From Verrucomicrobiota bacterium (GTDB lineage: Bacteria > Verrucomicrobiota > Verrucomicrobiia > Limisphaerales > UBA11358), in NCBI GenBank assembly GCA_026225155.1, contig JAMFSG010000011.1, positions 1-12,242 on the forward strand: 12,242 bases of DNA, written 5' to 3'. Position numbers and translations under genes: made by a program. Shown here piece after piece: positions 1 to 6,543 of this stretch. The first letter of the stretch is position 1; each line of letters opens with the position of its first letter. Under the pieces are notes generated by a model. It saw only the letters and a list, made by a program, of their open reading frames with translations, made no database searches and had not been told where the DNA came from.

Positions 1-644
1 AAAATGATGTTCATGCTCGTGATGCGCCACAAATCCACGACCGGACGAAAATGTGAATTGCGGATGCCGTCCGCGTAAGTGCATTTCACCGGCACGGCGA
101 CTACGGGCGTGCCGACCCACGCCGCGCGCACCATGAATTCCAGTTCAAACGCGTAGCGACCGGATTTCGTCCACAAACTTTTTGTCAGCGCGAGCGGATA
201 GCAGCGAAAACCGCTTTGCGTATCGCGCAAACGAACGCCGGTTTCCGCCCAAAACCAAAAACTGGAAACGGCGTTGGAACGCTGGCGATGTTTGGGACAA
301 CCGGCCGCCGCCAAATCGCGCACGCCAACGATGAGCGCAGTCGGCTGCGCGTTCGCGGCGTCGAGAAATTTCGGCAAATCTTCCGCGAAATGCTGGCCGT
401 CCGCGTCCATCGTGATCGCGTGCGTGTAGCCGAGTTCGTTGGCGCGTGCAAAACCCGCGCGCAACGCCGCGCCTTTGCCGAGATTTTTCGGCAGCCGGAC
501 AATTTCGCAGTCCGGCAATTCCGGCAGCGGCAACGTCGAGCCGTCGTCCACGATGATAACCGGCGCAAATTTCTGCGCGGCGCGCGCGACGGCGGCAACC
601 GTTTGCGGATGGTTATAGCACGGAATGAGGATGCAAAATTTCAT
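1..644 (-). CDS. Family 2 glycosyltransferase, C-terminus beyond the window
   Basis: The reading frame starts at ATG 644 and stays open to the left edge, giving 214 residues. It has the GT-A fold marks of family 2: an N-terminal ILIPCYNH stretch, VDDGS (residues 32-36), NLGKGAALRAGF (54-65) and the metal-binding DADGQH (80-85). DTQSGFRCYP follows later, resembling the acceptor-side motif of dolichyl-phosphate-mannose-synthase-like enzymes. The expected reaction is transfer of a sugar from a nucleotide or lipid-linked donor to a lipid or aromatic acceptor at the inner membrane face. The start codon overlaps the stop of the upstream ligase gene (ATGA), so translation is probably coupled. Family 2 enzymes of this style, often next to or fused with an acyltransferase, occur in aryl polyene clusters. 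The substrate cannot be read from sequence. The family call is firm; the pathway role is inference. Confidence 0.9.
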   Translation of the reverse strand, partial: MKFCILIPCYNHPQTVAAVARAAQKFAPVIIVDDGSTLPLPELPDCEIVRLPKNLGKGAALRAGFARANELGYTHAITMDADGQHFAEDLPKFLDAANAQPTALIVGVRDLAAAGCPKHRQRSNAVSSFWFWAETGVRLRDTQSGFRCYPLALTKSLWTKSGRYAFELEFMVRAAWVGTPVVAVPVKCTYADGIRNSHFRPVVDLWRITSMNII

Positions 645-1858
645 CGCAGATCTACAAACGTCCGGCGTTTCCGTGCGTCGGGCGGCAATTGCAATTTTTC
701 AATCTCCTCGCGCGTCGTATGCCGGATTTGCGGAACGATTTTTGCGCGCGCTTGGATCGCTTCGCGCAAAGTCACTGGTTTCGCATCGCCAAAAATCAAA
801 ACTTCGATCGAATCCGAAAGTTCATTTTCCGCGCGCGCGATGATGACAAAATGTTCCACGCCGTCGGCCTGTTCCAAAACCGCGTGCAACGTCGAAGGAA
901 AAAGCGACGTGCCTTTGAATTTCAGTTTTTGATTTTTGCGTCCAACAATCGGGCCGAGGCGTGGCGTCGCGCGACCGCATTTGCATTTTTTTGAAAACAG
1001 TGCCGCGCAATCGCCGGTGCGATAACGGATCAACGGCATCGCCTCGACGCCAAAAGTTGTCGCGACAATTTCGCCAACTTCGCCGCCGGTCAAAATATTT
1101 CCCGCGTCGTCGAGAATTTCCAGATGCAATTGATTTTCGTGCAAATGTCCGCCCGCGCCCGCGCGACATTCGCACAGCGAGTTGGCCAGTTCGGTAACGC
1201 CGTAAGTCGAAAAAATTTTCGCACCCCACGCGGCTTCAATCGAGCGCCCGGAATTATTTAATTTGAAATTGTGGTCGCGGATCGGTTCGCCGATGCAGAT
1301 GGCTTTTTTGACGGAACAATTTTTCAGATCAAATTTTGTGTCGCGCGCTTTGTCAGCGCTGACGCGCAGAAACGACGGCACGGCGACGATGGCGGTCGGC
1401 TGCACGCGTTCGATCATCTCCAAAACGAGTAGCGCGGACGACGCGCCGACGCGCACAACCGCGCAGCCGAGTTCGCGCAAACCCTGCCAATACGCGAGGC
1501 CGGCGATGAAGCAACGATCCATCGCGACGGCAACGAGCACGACATCGCGCGGCGTGACACCGGCGCATTCAAAGGAAATTTTTTCGTTCACCGCGAGGCG
1601 CTGGATGTCATTTTGCGTGAGCATCCACAAAAGCGGTTTGCCGGTCGTGCCGCTAGTGGTGACGATTTCGGCGACGCGATTTTGCGGCACGCAGAGAAAA
1701 TCCAGATTGCGCTCGGATAAAACGGTTTTGTTCACCGTCGGCAAATCGGCGAGGCGCGGGACATTTTTTATTTTGCGGAATTGTTCGCGGTAAAAAGGCG
1801 AATGTTTTTTCGCATAGCGAAAAGTTTCCGGCCAGTGTTTTGCCAACGCGAACGACAT
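641..1858 (-). CDS. Phenylacetate-CoA-ligase-like (PaaK-type) adenylating enzyme
   Basis: This 405-residue protein belongs to the ANL adenylate-forming superfamily, PaaK-like branch, which is shorter than ordinary acyl-CoA synthetases. Visible motifs are the phosphate loop TSGTTGKP (68-75), STYGVTE (ending at 223), RYRTGD (278-283) and a basic C-terminal tail. Two cysteine pairs, CEC (229-231) with nearby histidines and CKC (292-294), match the metal-binding pattern of PaaK relatives. It should activate an aromatic or other carboxylic acid with ATP and pass it to CoA or a carrier protein. It lies 42 bases downstream of a condensation-like gene and overlaps the glycosyltransferase gene by four bases, so the three probably form one transcript. 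The ATG at 1858 has no clear Shine-Dalgarno sequence, as elsewhere in the window. The substrate is unknown. Confidence 0.88.
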   Translation of the reverse strand: MSFALAKHWPETFRYAKKHSPFYREQFRKIKNVPRLADLPTVNKTVLSERNLDFLCVPQNRVAEIVTTSGTTGKPLLWMLTQNDIQRLAVNEKISFECAGVTPRDVVLVAVAMDRCFIAGLAYWQGLRELGCAVVRVGASSALLVLEMIERVQPTAIVAVPSFLRVSADKARDTKFDLKNCSVKKAICIGEPIRDHNFKLNNSGRSIEAAWGAKIFSTYGVTELANSLCECRAGAGGHLHENQLHLEILDDAGNILTGGEVGEIVATTFGVEAMPLIRYRTGDCAALFSKKCKCGRATPRLGPIVGRKNQKLKFKGTSLFPSTLHAVLEQADGVEHFVIIARAENELSDSIEVLIFGDAKPVTLREAIQARAKIVPQIRHTTREEIEKLQLPPDARKRRTFVDLR

Positions 1859-1900
1859 TTCGAAAAGCTTATGAAAATGGAATCGCGTTTTCCAGCCAGT

Positions 1901-3169
1901 TCACGGATTTAACAATCGCGCGCGGACGGCGGATGCGAATTGCGCGGCTTCGTTTTTATCGAGCACTTCGGCGGCGTGCATGACGGTGATGCGCAGTTCG
2001 CCGCGAAACTGGTAAAAAATAATCCCGACGCCGGGCGAAACCGGTGTGGCGGCGACGTGCGTGAAATCTTCGATGGTCGCGCCTAGAAAATTCGTGATGA
2101 GCGGGCTGACGGCGGCGGTGTTGCCGTAAAACAGCGAACAGATTTCGCCTTTGAAACCGAAGCGCGCGAACGCGACGTAAATCGGCAGCGGCAAAATGCG
2201 CAGCGCATTCAGAAAAAAAATGCCGCCTTCGACGATGCCCTCGCGCATCGCGCGTGCCGTCTGCGCTTTGATTTCCGCAATGGTCTGGCTGACCGAACTT
2301 AATTGCGCGGGCAAAAATTGCAGCAGCAGCATCGTGATCTGGTTGCTGAACAGCGGCTCGACGTTGCCTTTCGGGCGCATATTGACGGGCACGGGCAAAA
2401 TATAACTTGGACTCGGGCAGCCGAGGCGTTGCAGTGTCTGGTGAAATTCGATGGTGGCGACGGCGGTGTGAAATTGCGTTTCGCCGAGCGCGCCGGAAAG
2501 TTTCACGGCATTGGCGCGGACTTGCGCGGTTTCGGCGGCGGAGAATTTTTCGACGTGAAATTGCAAGCGCGGCGGCGCAACTTTGTGTCGTTTGCCGGGC
2601 GAGCGCGGCGCAATTTTTCTAAACTCGTGGAACACGAGAAAATTTTTCCACGCGCGTTTCAATTTTTCGCGGAACGCCAACGGCGTGCGTTTGATCGGCA
2701 AAAATTCGGATGCGGGCAACGGCAGATCTTCGCGGCCAACGACGGCGACAAAATGTTCCGCGCTGTGCGCATCCATCAGCGCGTGCGCCCAGGTGAAAAT
2801 GATTTTCATTTTTCCATCGGCACATTCGATCAGGTCGAACCGTGTGAGTTCGCCGTTTTTTGGATCAAGCGGATCGTTGAGCAGATTTTCGAGAATTTCC
2901 GGTTGTTCTCGATGGACGCGGACTTTTGGCGCGACGGGTTTTTTCGGCAATTTCCATTCGCGCCGGAAAATGCCACCGGCGCGGGCGTTCAAAACCGGGC
3001 AATGCGTGGTCAGTTTTTCGAGCTGCTGACGCAAAACATCGGGCGAAATGGCGGAATTCAATTCGAGAATGATGTAGCAGGAATTGCCGGCGTAACCTTG
3101 CTGCCGCAGCTCGTGGTCGAAGCCGAGCATCATGTAATCGCTGCCCGAAAGTGGCCGGTGATCGCTCAT
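1901..3169 (-). CDS. Condensation-domain-like acyltransferase, paralogue A
   Basis: This 422-residue protein belongs to the CoA-dependent acyltransferase / NRPS-condensation / wax-ester-synthase superfamily. The catalytic motif is a single-His HxxxDA form (H129, D133, in FTWAHALMDA) rather than canonical HHxxxDG. Further family marks are LFSNQ in mid-protein and a C-terminal stretch with GNTAAVSP and VSPGVGIIFYQFRGEL, resembling the solvent-channel and floor-loop part of WES-like enzymes. It likely forms an ester or amide from an acyl donor on CoA or ACP. A longer frame begins at 3253, but its extra 28 residues come from repeat DNA. The ATG at 3169 gives an N-terminus (GSDYMMLGFDHELR) that aligns without gaps to paralogue B at 6540-7808, which is also 422 residues and also ends RLLNP. 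Acceptor and donor are unknown. Confidence 0.85.
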   Translation of the reverse strand: MSDHRPLSGSDYMMLGFDHELRQQGYAGNSCYIILELNSAISPDVLRQQLEKLTTHCPVLNARAGGIFRREWKLPKKPVAPKVRVHREQPEILENLLNDPLDPKNGELTRFDLIECADGKMKIIFTWAHALMDAHSAEHFVAVVGREDLPLPASEFLPIKRTPLAFREKLKRAWKNFLVFHEFRKIAPRSPGKRHKVAPPRLQFHVEKFSAAETAQVRANAVKLSGALGETQFHTAVATIEFHQTLQRLGCPSPSYILPVPVNMRPKGNVEPLFSNQITMLLLQFLPAQLSSVSQTIAEIKAQTARAMREGIVEGGIFFLNALRILPLPIYVAFARFGFKGEICSLFYGNTAAVSPLITNFLGATIEDFTHVAATPVSPGVGIIFYQFRGELRITVMHAAEVLDKNEAAQFASAVRARLLNP

Positions 3170-3183
3170 TGAAAATCGCGGAA

Positions 3184-3211
3184 AGGTTATTATGCGCGTG
3201 GATGATGTCAA
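3184..3211 (-). promoter_or_regulatory. Possible sigma-70-type promoter for condensation-like gene A
   Basis: On the minus strand a perfect TTGACA (3211-3206) is followed after 16 bases by TAACCT (3189-3184), a weak match to TATAAT. This would start transcription about 8 bases before the ATG at 3169, giving an almost leaderless message. An alternative TAATAA (3192-3187) is too close to the -35 box. Spacing and position are plausible, but only the -35 box is strong. Confidence 0.3.
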
Positions 3212-3225
3212 CGCGGCAGGCAAAA

Positions 3226-3308
3226 TCATTCTCGTCCTCGTGCTCGTCCTCATCCTCGTTTTTGAAAAAAAAATTCGAGGATGAGGACGAGAATGAGAAC
3301 GAGGATGA
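3226..3308. repeat. Long CT/GA-rich inverted repeat forming a hairpin
   Basis: Two 33-base arms (3226-3258 and 3276-3308) are inverted copies of each other with 29 of 33 positions matching. The inner 16 base pairs (CTCGTCCTCATCCTCG) are perfect. The 17-base spacer is almost all T and A. Each arm is itself a loose 6-base periodicity of TCNTCC/CTCGTC units, so one strand is nearly all pyrimidine and then nearly all purine. It lies between the divergent condensation-like gene A and the halogenase, ending 37 bases before the halogenase ATG. It could act as a bidirectional terminator-like or regulatory structure, or be a copy of a dispersed repeat family. Which of these applies cannot be told from one copy. 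Confidence 0.85.
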
Positions 3309-3345
3309 TTGATTTGCGGTGGCTTGGGAATTATTCTCCCGCATC

Positions 3346-4596
3346 ATGAATCGCAAAATCAGAAGCGTGGCTATTCTTGGCGGCGGGCCGGCGGCCAGCG
3401 TTTTGGCCACGTTGCTCGTGCGCGCCGGCCTTCGCGTCGCCATTTTCCACGTTCCCAAAATCCAACCGCTCACGGTCGGCGAATCGCTCGTGCCGGCGGT
3501 CGTTTTGTATATCCGGTTGCTCGGCGTCGAGGATGAAGTCCGCAGCTTCAGCCAATTCAAACCAGGGGCGACGGTGAATCTCAACGAGCGCGTGGATTTT
3601 CACATCAAATTCGCCGACATCCGCGGCCCGATGCCGACTTACGCCTACAACGTGCCGCGCGACAAATTTGACGTGACGGTGCTCAACGCCGCGCGCAAAG
3701 CGGGCGTCAAAGTTTTTGAATTCGCCGCGAAGGTCGAAAAAATTCCCGGCACGGACAAAATCAAACTCGCAGACGAAACCATCGCCGCCGCGGAAAATTA
3801 TTTCGACGGCCAGCCCGACATGATTGTGGACGCGACCGGACGGATTCGGATGCTGCCGAAATTGCTTGGCATCGGCGCGCGCGAAGGCGGCCGCAAAGAC
3901 ACCGCTTTGTTCGCGCACGTGGACAAGGCGTATATCAAACACGAAGGCCACATTCACACCACGCGCATTGACCACGGCTTGAGCTGGCGCATTCCGTTGC
4001 CGGGCAAAGTTTCCGTCGGCATCGTCATCGCGCCGGAACATCTCGCGAAATTTGGCGCGACGAAGGAAGAACGCTATGACAATTTGCTGAAACAAGATTC
4101 CGTCCTCGCTGAAGCCACCAAAGGCGCGACGCGGCTCACGCCCGTCGTCGAACATCTGAATTACCAACTTGTTTCCGAGCGGCTCTACGGCGAAAACTGG
4201 GCGCTCGTCGGCGACACCGCCGGTTTCATTGATCCCGTTTTTTCGAGCGGCCTTTTCCTGAGCATGCAAGGCGCGACCTGGCTCGCCAAAACCATTCTCA
4301 ACGGCTCCGACCGCGCGTATGAAAAATACCAGCGCGACTGTCTTCATCATCTCGGCTGCTGGCAGGAAATTGTCAAAGGTTTTTACGACGGACGCCTGTT
4401 CAACACGATTTACTTCGGCGAAAAGATGGAGAAAAAATACTGGTGGATCCGCGCCATGTCGCCGTGGTATCGCAACCATTTCGGGAAAATTTTCAGCGGC
4501 GCGCTGTCCAACTCCGATTTCAGCATCGGCATGATGCGCTGGGTCGCCGACTACAGCGCGAAACGCGAAAACCACGAACTGCTGCGGATTCGGTGA
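3346..4596 (+). CDS. Flavin-dependent (FADH2) halogenase-like protein
   Basis: This 416-residue flavoprotein is of the tryptophan/phenol halogenase type. The N-terminal FAD-binding loop is GGGPAAS (12-18). GESLVP (45-50) and FKPG (71-74) follow, where K72 matches the position of the conserved halogenase lysine. The WxWxIP signature appears as LSWRIP (212-217), so the first Trp is Leu. The second FAD motif is GDTAGFIDPVFSSG (289-302), and DPxFSSG is characteristic of phenolic and carrier-bound-substrate halogenases. It should use FADH2, oxygen and chloride or bromide to halogenate an aromatic ring, possibly while tethered to the ACP encoded at 7798-8052. A GTG at 3319 would add nine residues. 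ATG 3346 is preferred because the Rossmann strand begins just after it. The gene is on the opposite strand to both flanking cluster blocks. No dedicated flavin reductase was seen. A halogenase-like monooxygenase or reductase remains possible. Confidence 0.82.
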   Translation: MNRKIRSVAILGGGPAASVLATLLVRAGLRVAIFHVPKIQPLTVGESLVPAVVLYIRLLGVEDEVRSFSQFKPGATVNLNERVDFHIKFADIRGPMPTYAYNVPRDKFDVTVLNAARKAGVKVFEFAAKVEKIPGTDKIKLADETIAAAENYFDGQPDMIVDATGRIRMLPKLLGIGAREGGRKDTALFAHVDKAYIKHEGHIHTTRIDHGLSWRIPLPGKVSVGIVIAPEHLAKFGATKEERYDNLLKQDSVLAEATKGATRLTPVVEHLNYQLVSERLYGENWALVGDTAGFIDPVFSSGLFLSMQGATWLAKTILNGSDRAYEKYQRDCLHHLGCWQEIVKGFYDGRLFNTIYFGEKMEKKYWWIRAMSPWYRNHFGKIFSGALSNSDFSIGMMRWVADYSAKRENHELLRIR

Positions 4597-4720
4597 AAAA
4601 TATAGCCGGACGACCAAAAGCTGAACCATGCCGTCGGTGACTGTCGCTGACTCGAAACGGCAAAGAAAACTGACCGGCATAGCCTACGTTGGCTCCAGCG
4701 TTGTGTTAACTAGCGTGAGC

Positions 4721-5002
4721 TTACTCTTTTTCGCGCGATTCTTTGGCAAGGCGCTCTCGAATTCGGATTCGTGCTGCGTCAGCTCGCTCATCAAGCCGTT
4801 TAGTGATGGCATTGCGAGTAACTTCCGGTAAATGAAGAAACTCGTTGTAGCTTGCTGCCCCAGAAATCTCGGTTCGTAAAATGCTACCTCTATCTTCCGG
4901 CTTGGTATTTGCATACCACCAATCTTTGTCCGACTGGGATTTGGATTCCCAACGCTCAAGCTCTGGTTTTGTGAGATATTTCAACCAATTTTCTGATTCC
5001 AT
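4721..5002 (-). CDS. Small hypothetical protein, charged and helical
   Basis: This 93-residue frame begins at ATG 5002 with ESENWLKYLTKPELERWES. It is rich in Glu, Lys, Arg and Trp and ends in an amphipathic arginine/glutamate-rich helix. No signal peptide, membrane segment or known motif is visible. A competing minus-strand frame (4684-4959, 91 residues) covers the same DNA. The 93-residue frame looks more like a real soluble protein because of its charge pattern and lack of low-complexity stretches. The DNA is clearly more AT-rich than the neighbouring genes, and no Shine-Dalgarno sequence is seen. It lies between the halogenase and a block of palindromes, so it may have arrived separately. 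The function is unknown. Confidence 0.5.
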   Translation of the reverse strand: MESENWLKYLTKPELERWESKSQSDKDWWYANTKPEDRGSILRTEISGAASYNEFLHLPEVTRNAITKRLDERADAARIRIRERLAKESREKE

Positions 5003-5100
5003 ATTCGTGTAATTTTCGTGTTGGTTATTGCGTGTCCAGACGCCTAACTATTAATATAAAAACATCTTCGCATATTGAAACTTGCAATTATTCCTTTTTA

Positions 5101-5381
5101 CAAATTTGACCTTATTTCCGCCGTCCAAATTTGTCGAGCGAGATAATTCGCAAATTTGTGGCGGCAAATTTGTGTTCCGAAGGAACTCCGGAAATTAGCC
5201 AGACACGAAGTGTCTGGTGAAGTTTAACGAATTTTTTCCGTCCTGAAAGGACGATGGAAAAACACAAATTTGTCACCGCGAATCCGTGCCAATTTCCGCC
5301 GTCCCGTTGGGACGGAAAATTTGCGGGACACGTTACCAGACACTTCGTGTCCGGCTAATTTCCTCGTGTCGCTCCGCGACA
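5101..5381. repeat. Mosaic of short palindromes and CAAATTTG boxes
   Basis: The non-coding stretch 5003-5409 holds a dense set of short hairpins with three-base loops: 5174-5186 (GTTCC, loop GAA), 5199-5217 (CCAGACAC, loop GAA), 5239-5253 (CGTCCT, loop GAA), 5299-5315 (CCGTCCC, loop GTT), 5336-5354 (eight-pair stem with one mismatch, loop TTC) and 5367-5381 (TGTCGC, loop TCC). The palindrome CAAATTTG occurs at 5101, 5126, 5151, 5165 and 5265. Stems are GC-rich and the joining DNA is AT-rich. No reading frame of note covers it, and no typical terminator T-run follows the stems. It may be a composite of REP-like mobile repeats or a structured RNA. The part before 5101 is plain AT-rich DNA, and the part after 5381 leads into the end of the FAD oxidoreductase gene. 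Confidence 0.8.
5190..5363. repeat. 29-base inverted repeat pair bounding the palindrome mosaic core
   Basis: Positions 5190-5218 and 5335-5363 are inverted copies of each other over 29 bases with one mismatch. Each copy contains its own ACAC/GTGT hairpin and ends in a GGAAATTAGCC-type flank. The arms enclose 116 bases that hold two further hairpins and one CAAATTTG box. The arrangement resembles the terminal inverted repeats of a miniature non-autonomous element about 174 bases long. No flanking target duplication was recognised by eye. Confidence 0.8.
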
Positions 5382-5409
5382 AATTCGTCTCCCTTTGTTG
5401 CTTTGTTGT

Positions 5410-6543
5410 TTATTCAAACACTACCGTCGCCAATTTTGCCGCCGCTTCGCCCGTCGCCAGACAACAACCCATCACCCGCGCGCTGGCGATCGCATCCGCG
5501 TCCGCGCTGATGGTTTTTCCCGCCATGAAAAGATTTTTGATTTTCGCCGCGCGCAACGAACGCGCCGGAATTTCATAAAATTCGCCCGGCGGCAGATAAC
5601 GCAATTTCACTTCGCCGGCAGAATTCCATTGTTCAATCGGCCACGCACAACGCGCGATTGCGTCGGGAAATTTTTTTGCGCCAAGAACATCCGCGCCGGT
5701 CAAAACATATTCGCCGACAATCATCCGGCCAGCGCGGCGCGTGACGGAAAATTCTTTCAACGGCGTCGAACAATTTTCAAACCCACGGATATTGGCGCGC
5801 AAAAAATTAATGAGTTGCGGAACCTGTTCCGGTTGGCCGGCAAATTTTACGGTCACAAAATCGCCGCCGAAATTGGATTGAAAATGCAACGGCGCAAAAC
5901 CGGCACGCGCGAGCGGTAACATGATTTGAACAACATCCGCCGCCGATTTCAAATCGCGCGTGACATGGTGCAGCGGAAAAATCACAGCGGACGCCTGCGT
6001 CGTTTCATCCGTTTCCAAACATTCCGCGCCAACGATGCGCGCGACTTCCGCCGTGCCACTGCAATCAATCACCGCGCCAACTCCAAAACCATTCAGCGAA
6101 ACGATCCGTCCATTTTCAACAACCGCATTTTCCACCCGCGAATTCCAGCGCGTTTGCAGGTTTGGCAAACTGGAGAAAAGTTTTTCAGCGACGGCGCGAA
6201 ATTTTTCTGGACGATATGGCAAAACCCAGACGCGCCCCATTTTTATTTGATTAAGGCTGCGCGGCAGCATAGCCCCACAAATATCGGTAGGGCGGCGCTG
6301 CTGCGCCGCCGTGTCTTCATGCAACGCTTCCGCGAATTCGCGCACAAAACCATCGTTCAGAAAATTTCCAGCGTCATCGTAAAGTCCGCAAAGCGTCGTC
6401 AATCCGCTGAAACCGCCGATGCCGCCCACCGCAGAATTTTTATCGAGCAGCAAACCTTTCGCGCCCGCGCGCGCGGCGGAAACGGCGGCGGCGATTCCCG
6501 CCGCGCCGCTGCCAACGACCGCGATGTCGAATTTTTCATTCAC
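5410..6543 (-). CDS. FAD-dependent oxidoreductase (FAD_oxidored / PF12831-like)
   Basis: This 377-residue flavoprotein has an N-terminal Rossmann loop VVGSGAAG (9-16), an acidic strand end LLLDK (D34) for the ribose, and GGIGGFSGLTTLCG (40-53), which is typical of this family. VIDCSG lies in mid-protein, and the C-terminus carries FMAGKTISADADAIASARVM, the family's second FAD-contact motif. It should carry out a flavin-linked oxidation or reduction; the substrate cannot be inferred. The start is GTG 6543, because the frame opens directly at NEKFDIAVVGSG with no earlier in-frame candidate closer to the fold. It overlaps the stop of condensation-like gene B by four bases (GTGA), so it is translationally coupled and belongs to that pathway. 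Residues about 77-100 are encoded by repeat-like DNA and look like an insertion. It lacks the halogenase FSSG and WxIP marks. Confidence 0.85.
   Translation of the reverse strand: MNEKFDIAVVGSGAAGIAAAVSAARAGAKGLLLDKNSAVGGIGGFSGLTTLCGLYDDAGNFLNDGFVREFAEALHEDTAAQQRRPTDICGAMLPRSLNQIKMGRVWVLPYRPEKFRAVAEKLFSSLPNLQTRWNSRVENAVVENGRIVSLNGFGVGAVIDCSGTAEVARIVGAECLETDETTQASAVIFPLHHVTRDLKSAADVVQIMLPLARAGFAPLHFQSNFGGDFVTVKFAGQPEQVPQLINFLRANIRGFENCSTPLKEFSVTRRAGRMIVGEYVLTGADVLGAKKFPDAIARCAWPIEQWNSAGEVKLRYLPPGEFYEIPARSLRAAKIKNLFMAGKTISADADAIASARVMGCCLATGEAAAKLATVVFE
6291..6310. repeat. Perfect GC palindrome inside the FAD oxidoreductase gene
   Basis: GGCGGCGC (6291-6298) pairs perfectly with GCGCCGCC (6303-6310) across a TGCT loop. 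It lies within coding DNA and encodes the run TAAQQRR near residues 78-84 of the oxidoreductase. It looks like a GC-rich repeat of the kind normally found between genes. Whether it has other copies in the genome cannot be seen here. Confidence 0.7.

Noticed and set aside
216..932. Plus-strand open frame of 238 codons across the glycosyltransferase/ligase junction
   Set aside because: It crosses two genes with strong motifs on the other strand and its Arg-rich translation has no recognisable pattern.
2303..3172. Plus-strand open frame of 289 codons over condensation-like gene A
   Set aside because: Antisense shadow: low-complexity Arg/Phe-rich translation, and the minus strand has a paralogue-conserved protein here.
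3170..3253. N-terminal extension of condensation-like gene A to the ATG at 3253
   Set aside because: The extra residues are read from the CT/GA-rich hairpin, and paralogue B aligns exactly from the ATG at 3169.
3331..4680. Long minus-strand open frame of 449 codons opposite the halogenase
   Set aside because: Its residue make-up is His/Arg/Ala/Phe-rich as expected for antisense of a GC-rich gene, and the plus strand encodes clear flavoprotein motifs over the same DNA.
4597..4720. Rho-independent terminator after the halogenase
   Set aside because: Only 5-6 base-pair stems with large loops were found and no T-run follows them.
4684..4959. Alternative 91-residue minus-strand frame overlapping the small hypothetical gene
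   Set aside because: Only one of two overlapping frames is likely real; the 93-residue frame has a more protein-like charge and helix pattern.
5101..5381. CRISPR array
   Set aside because: The repeated CAAATTTG boxes are too short and unevenly spaced, the hairpins differ in sequence, there are no uniform spacers, and no cas genes are present.
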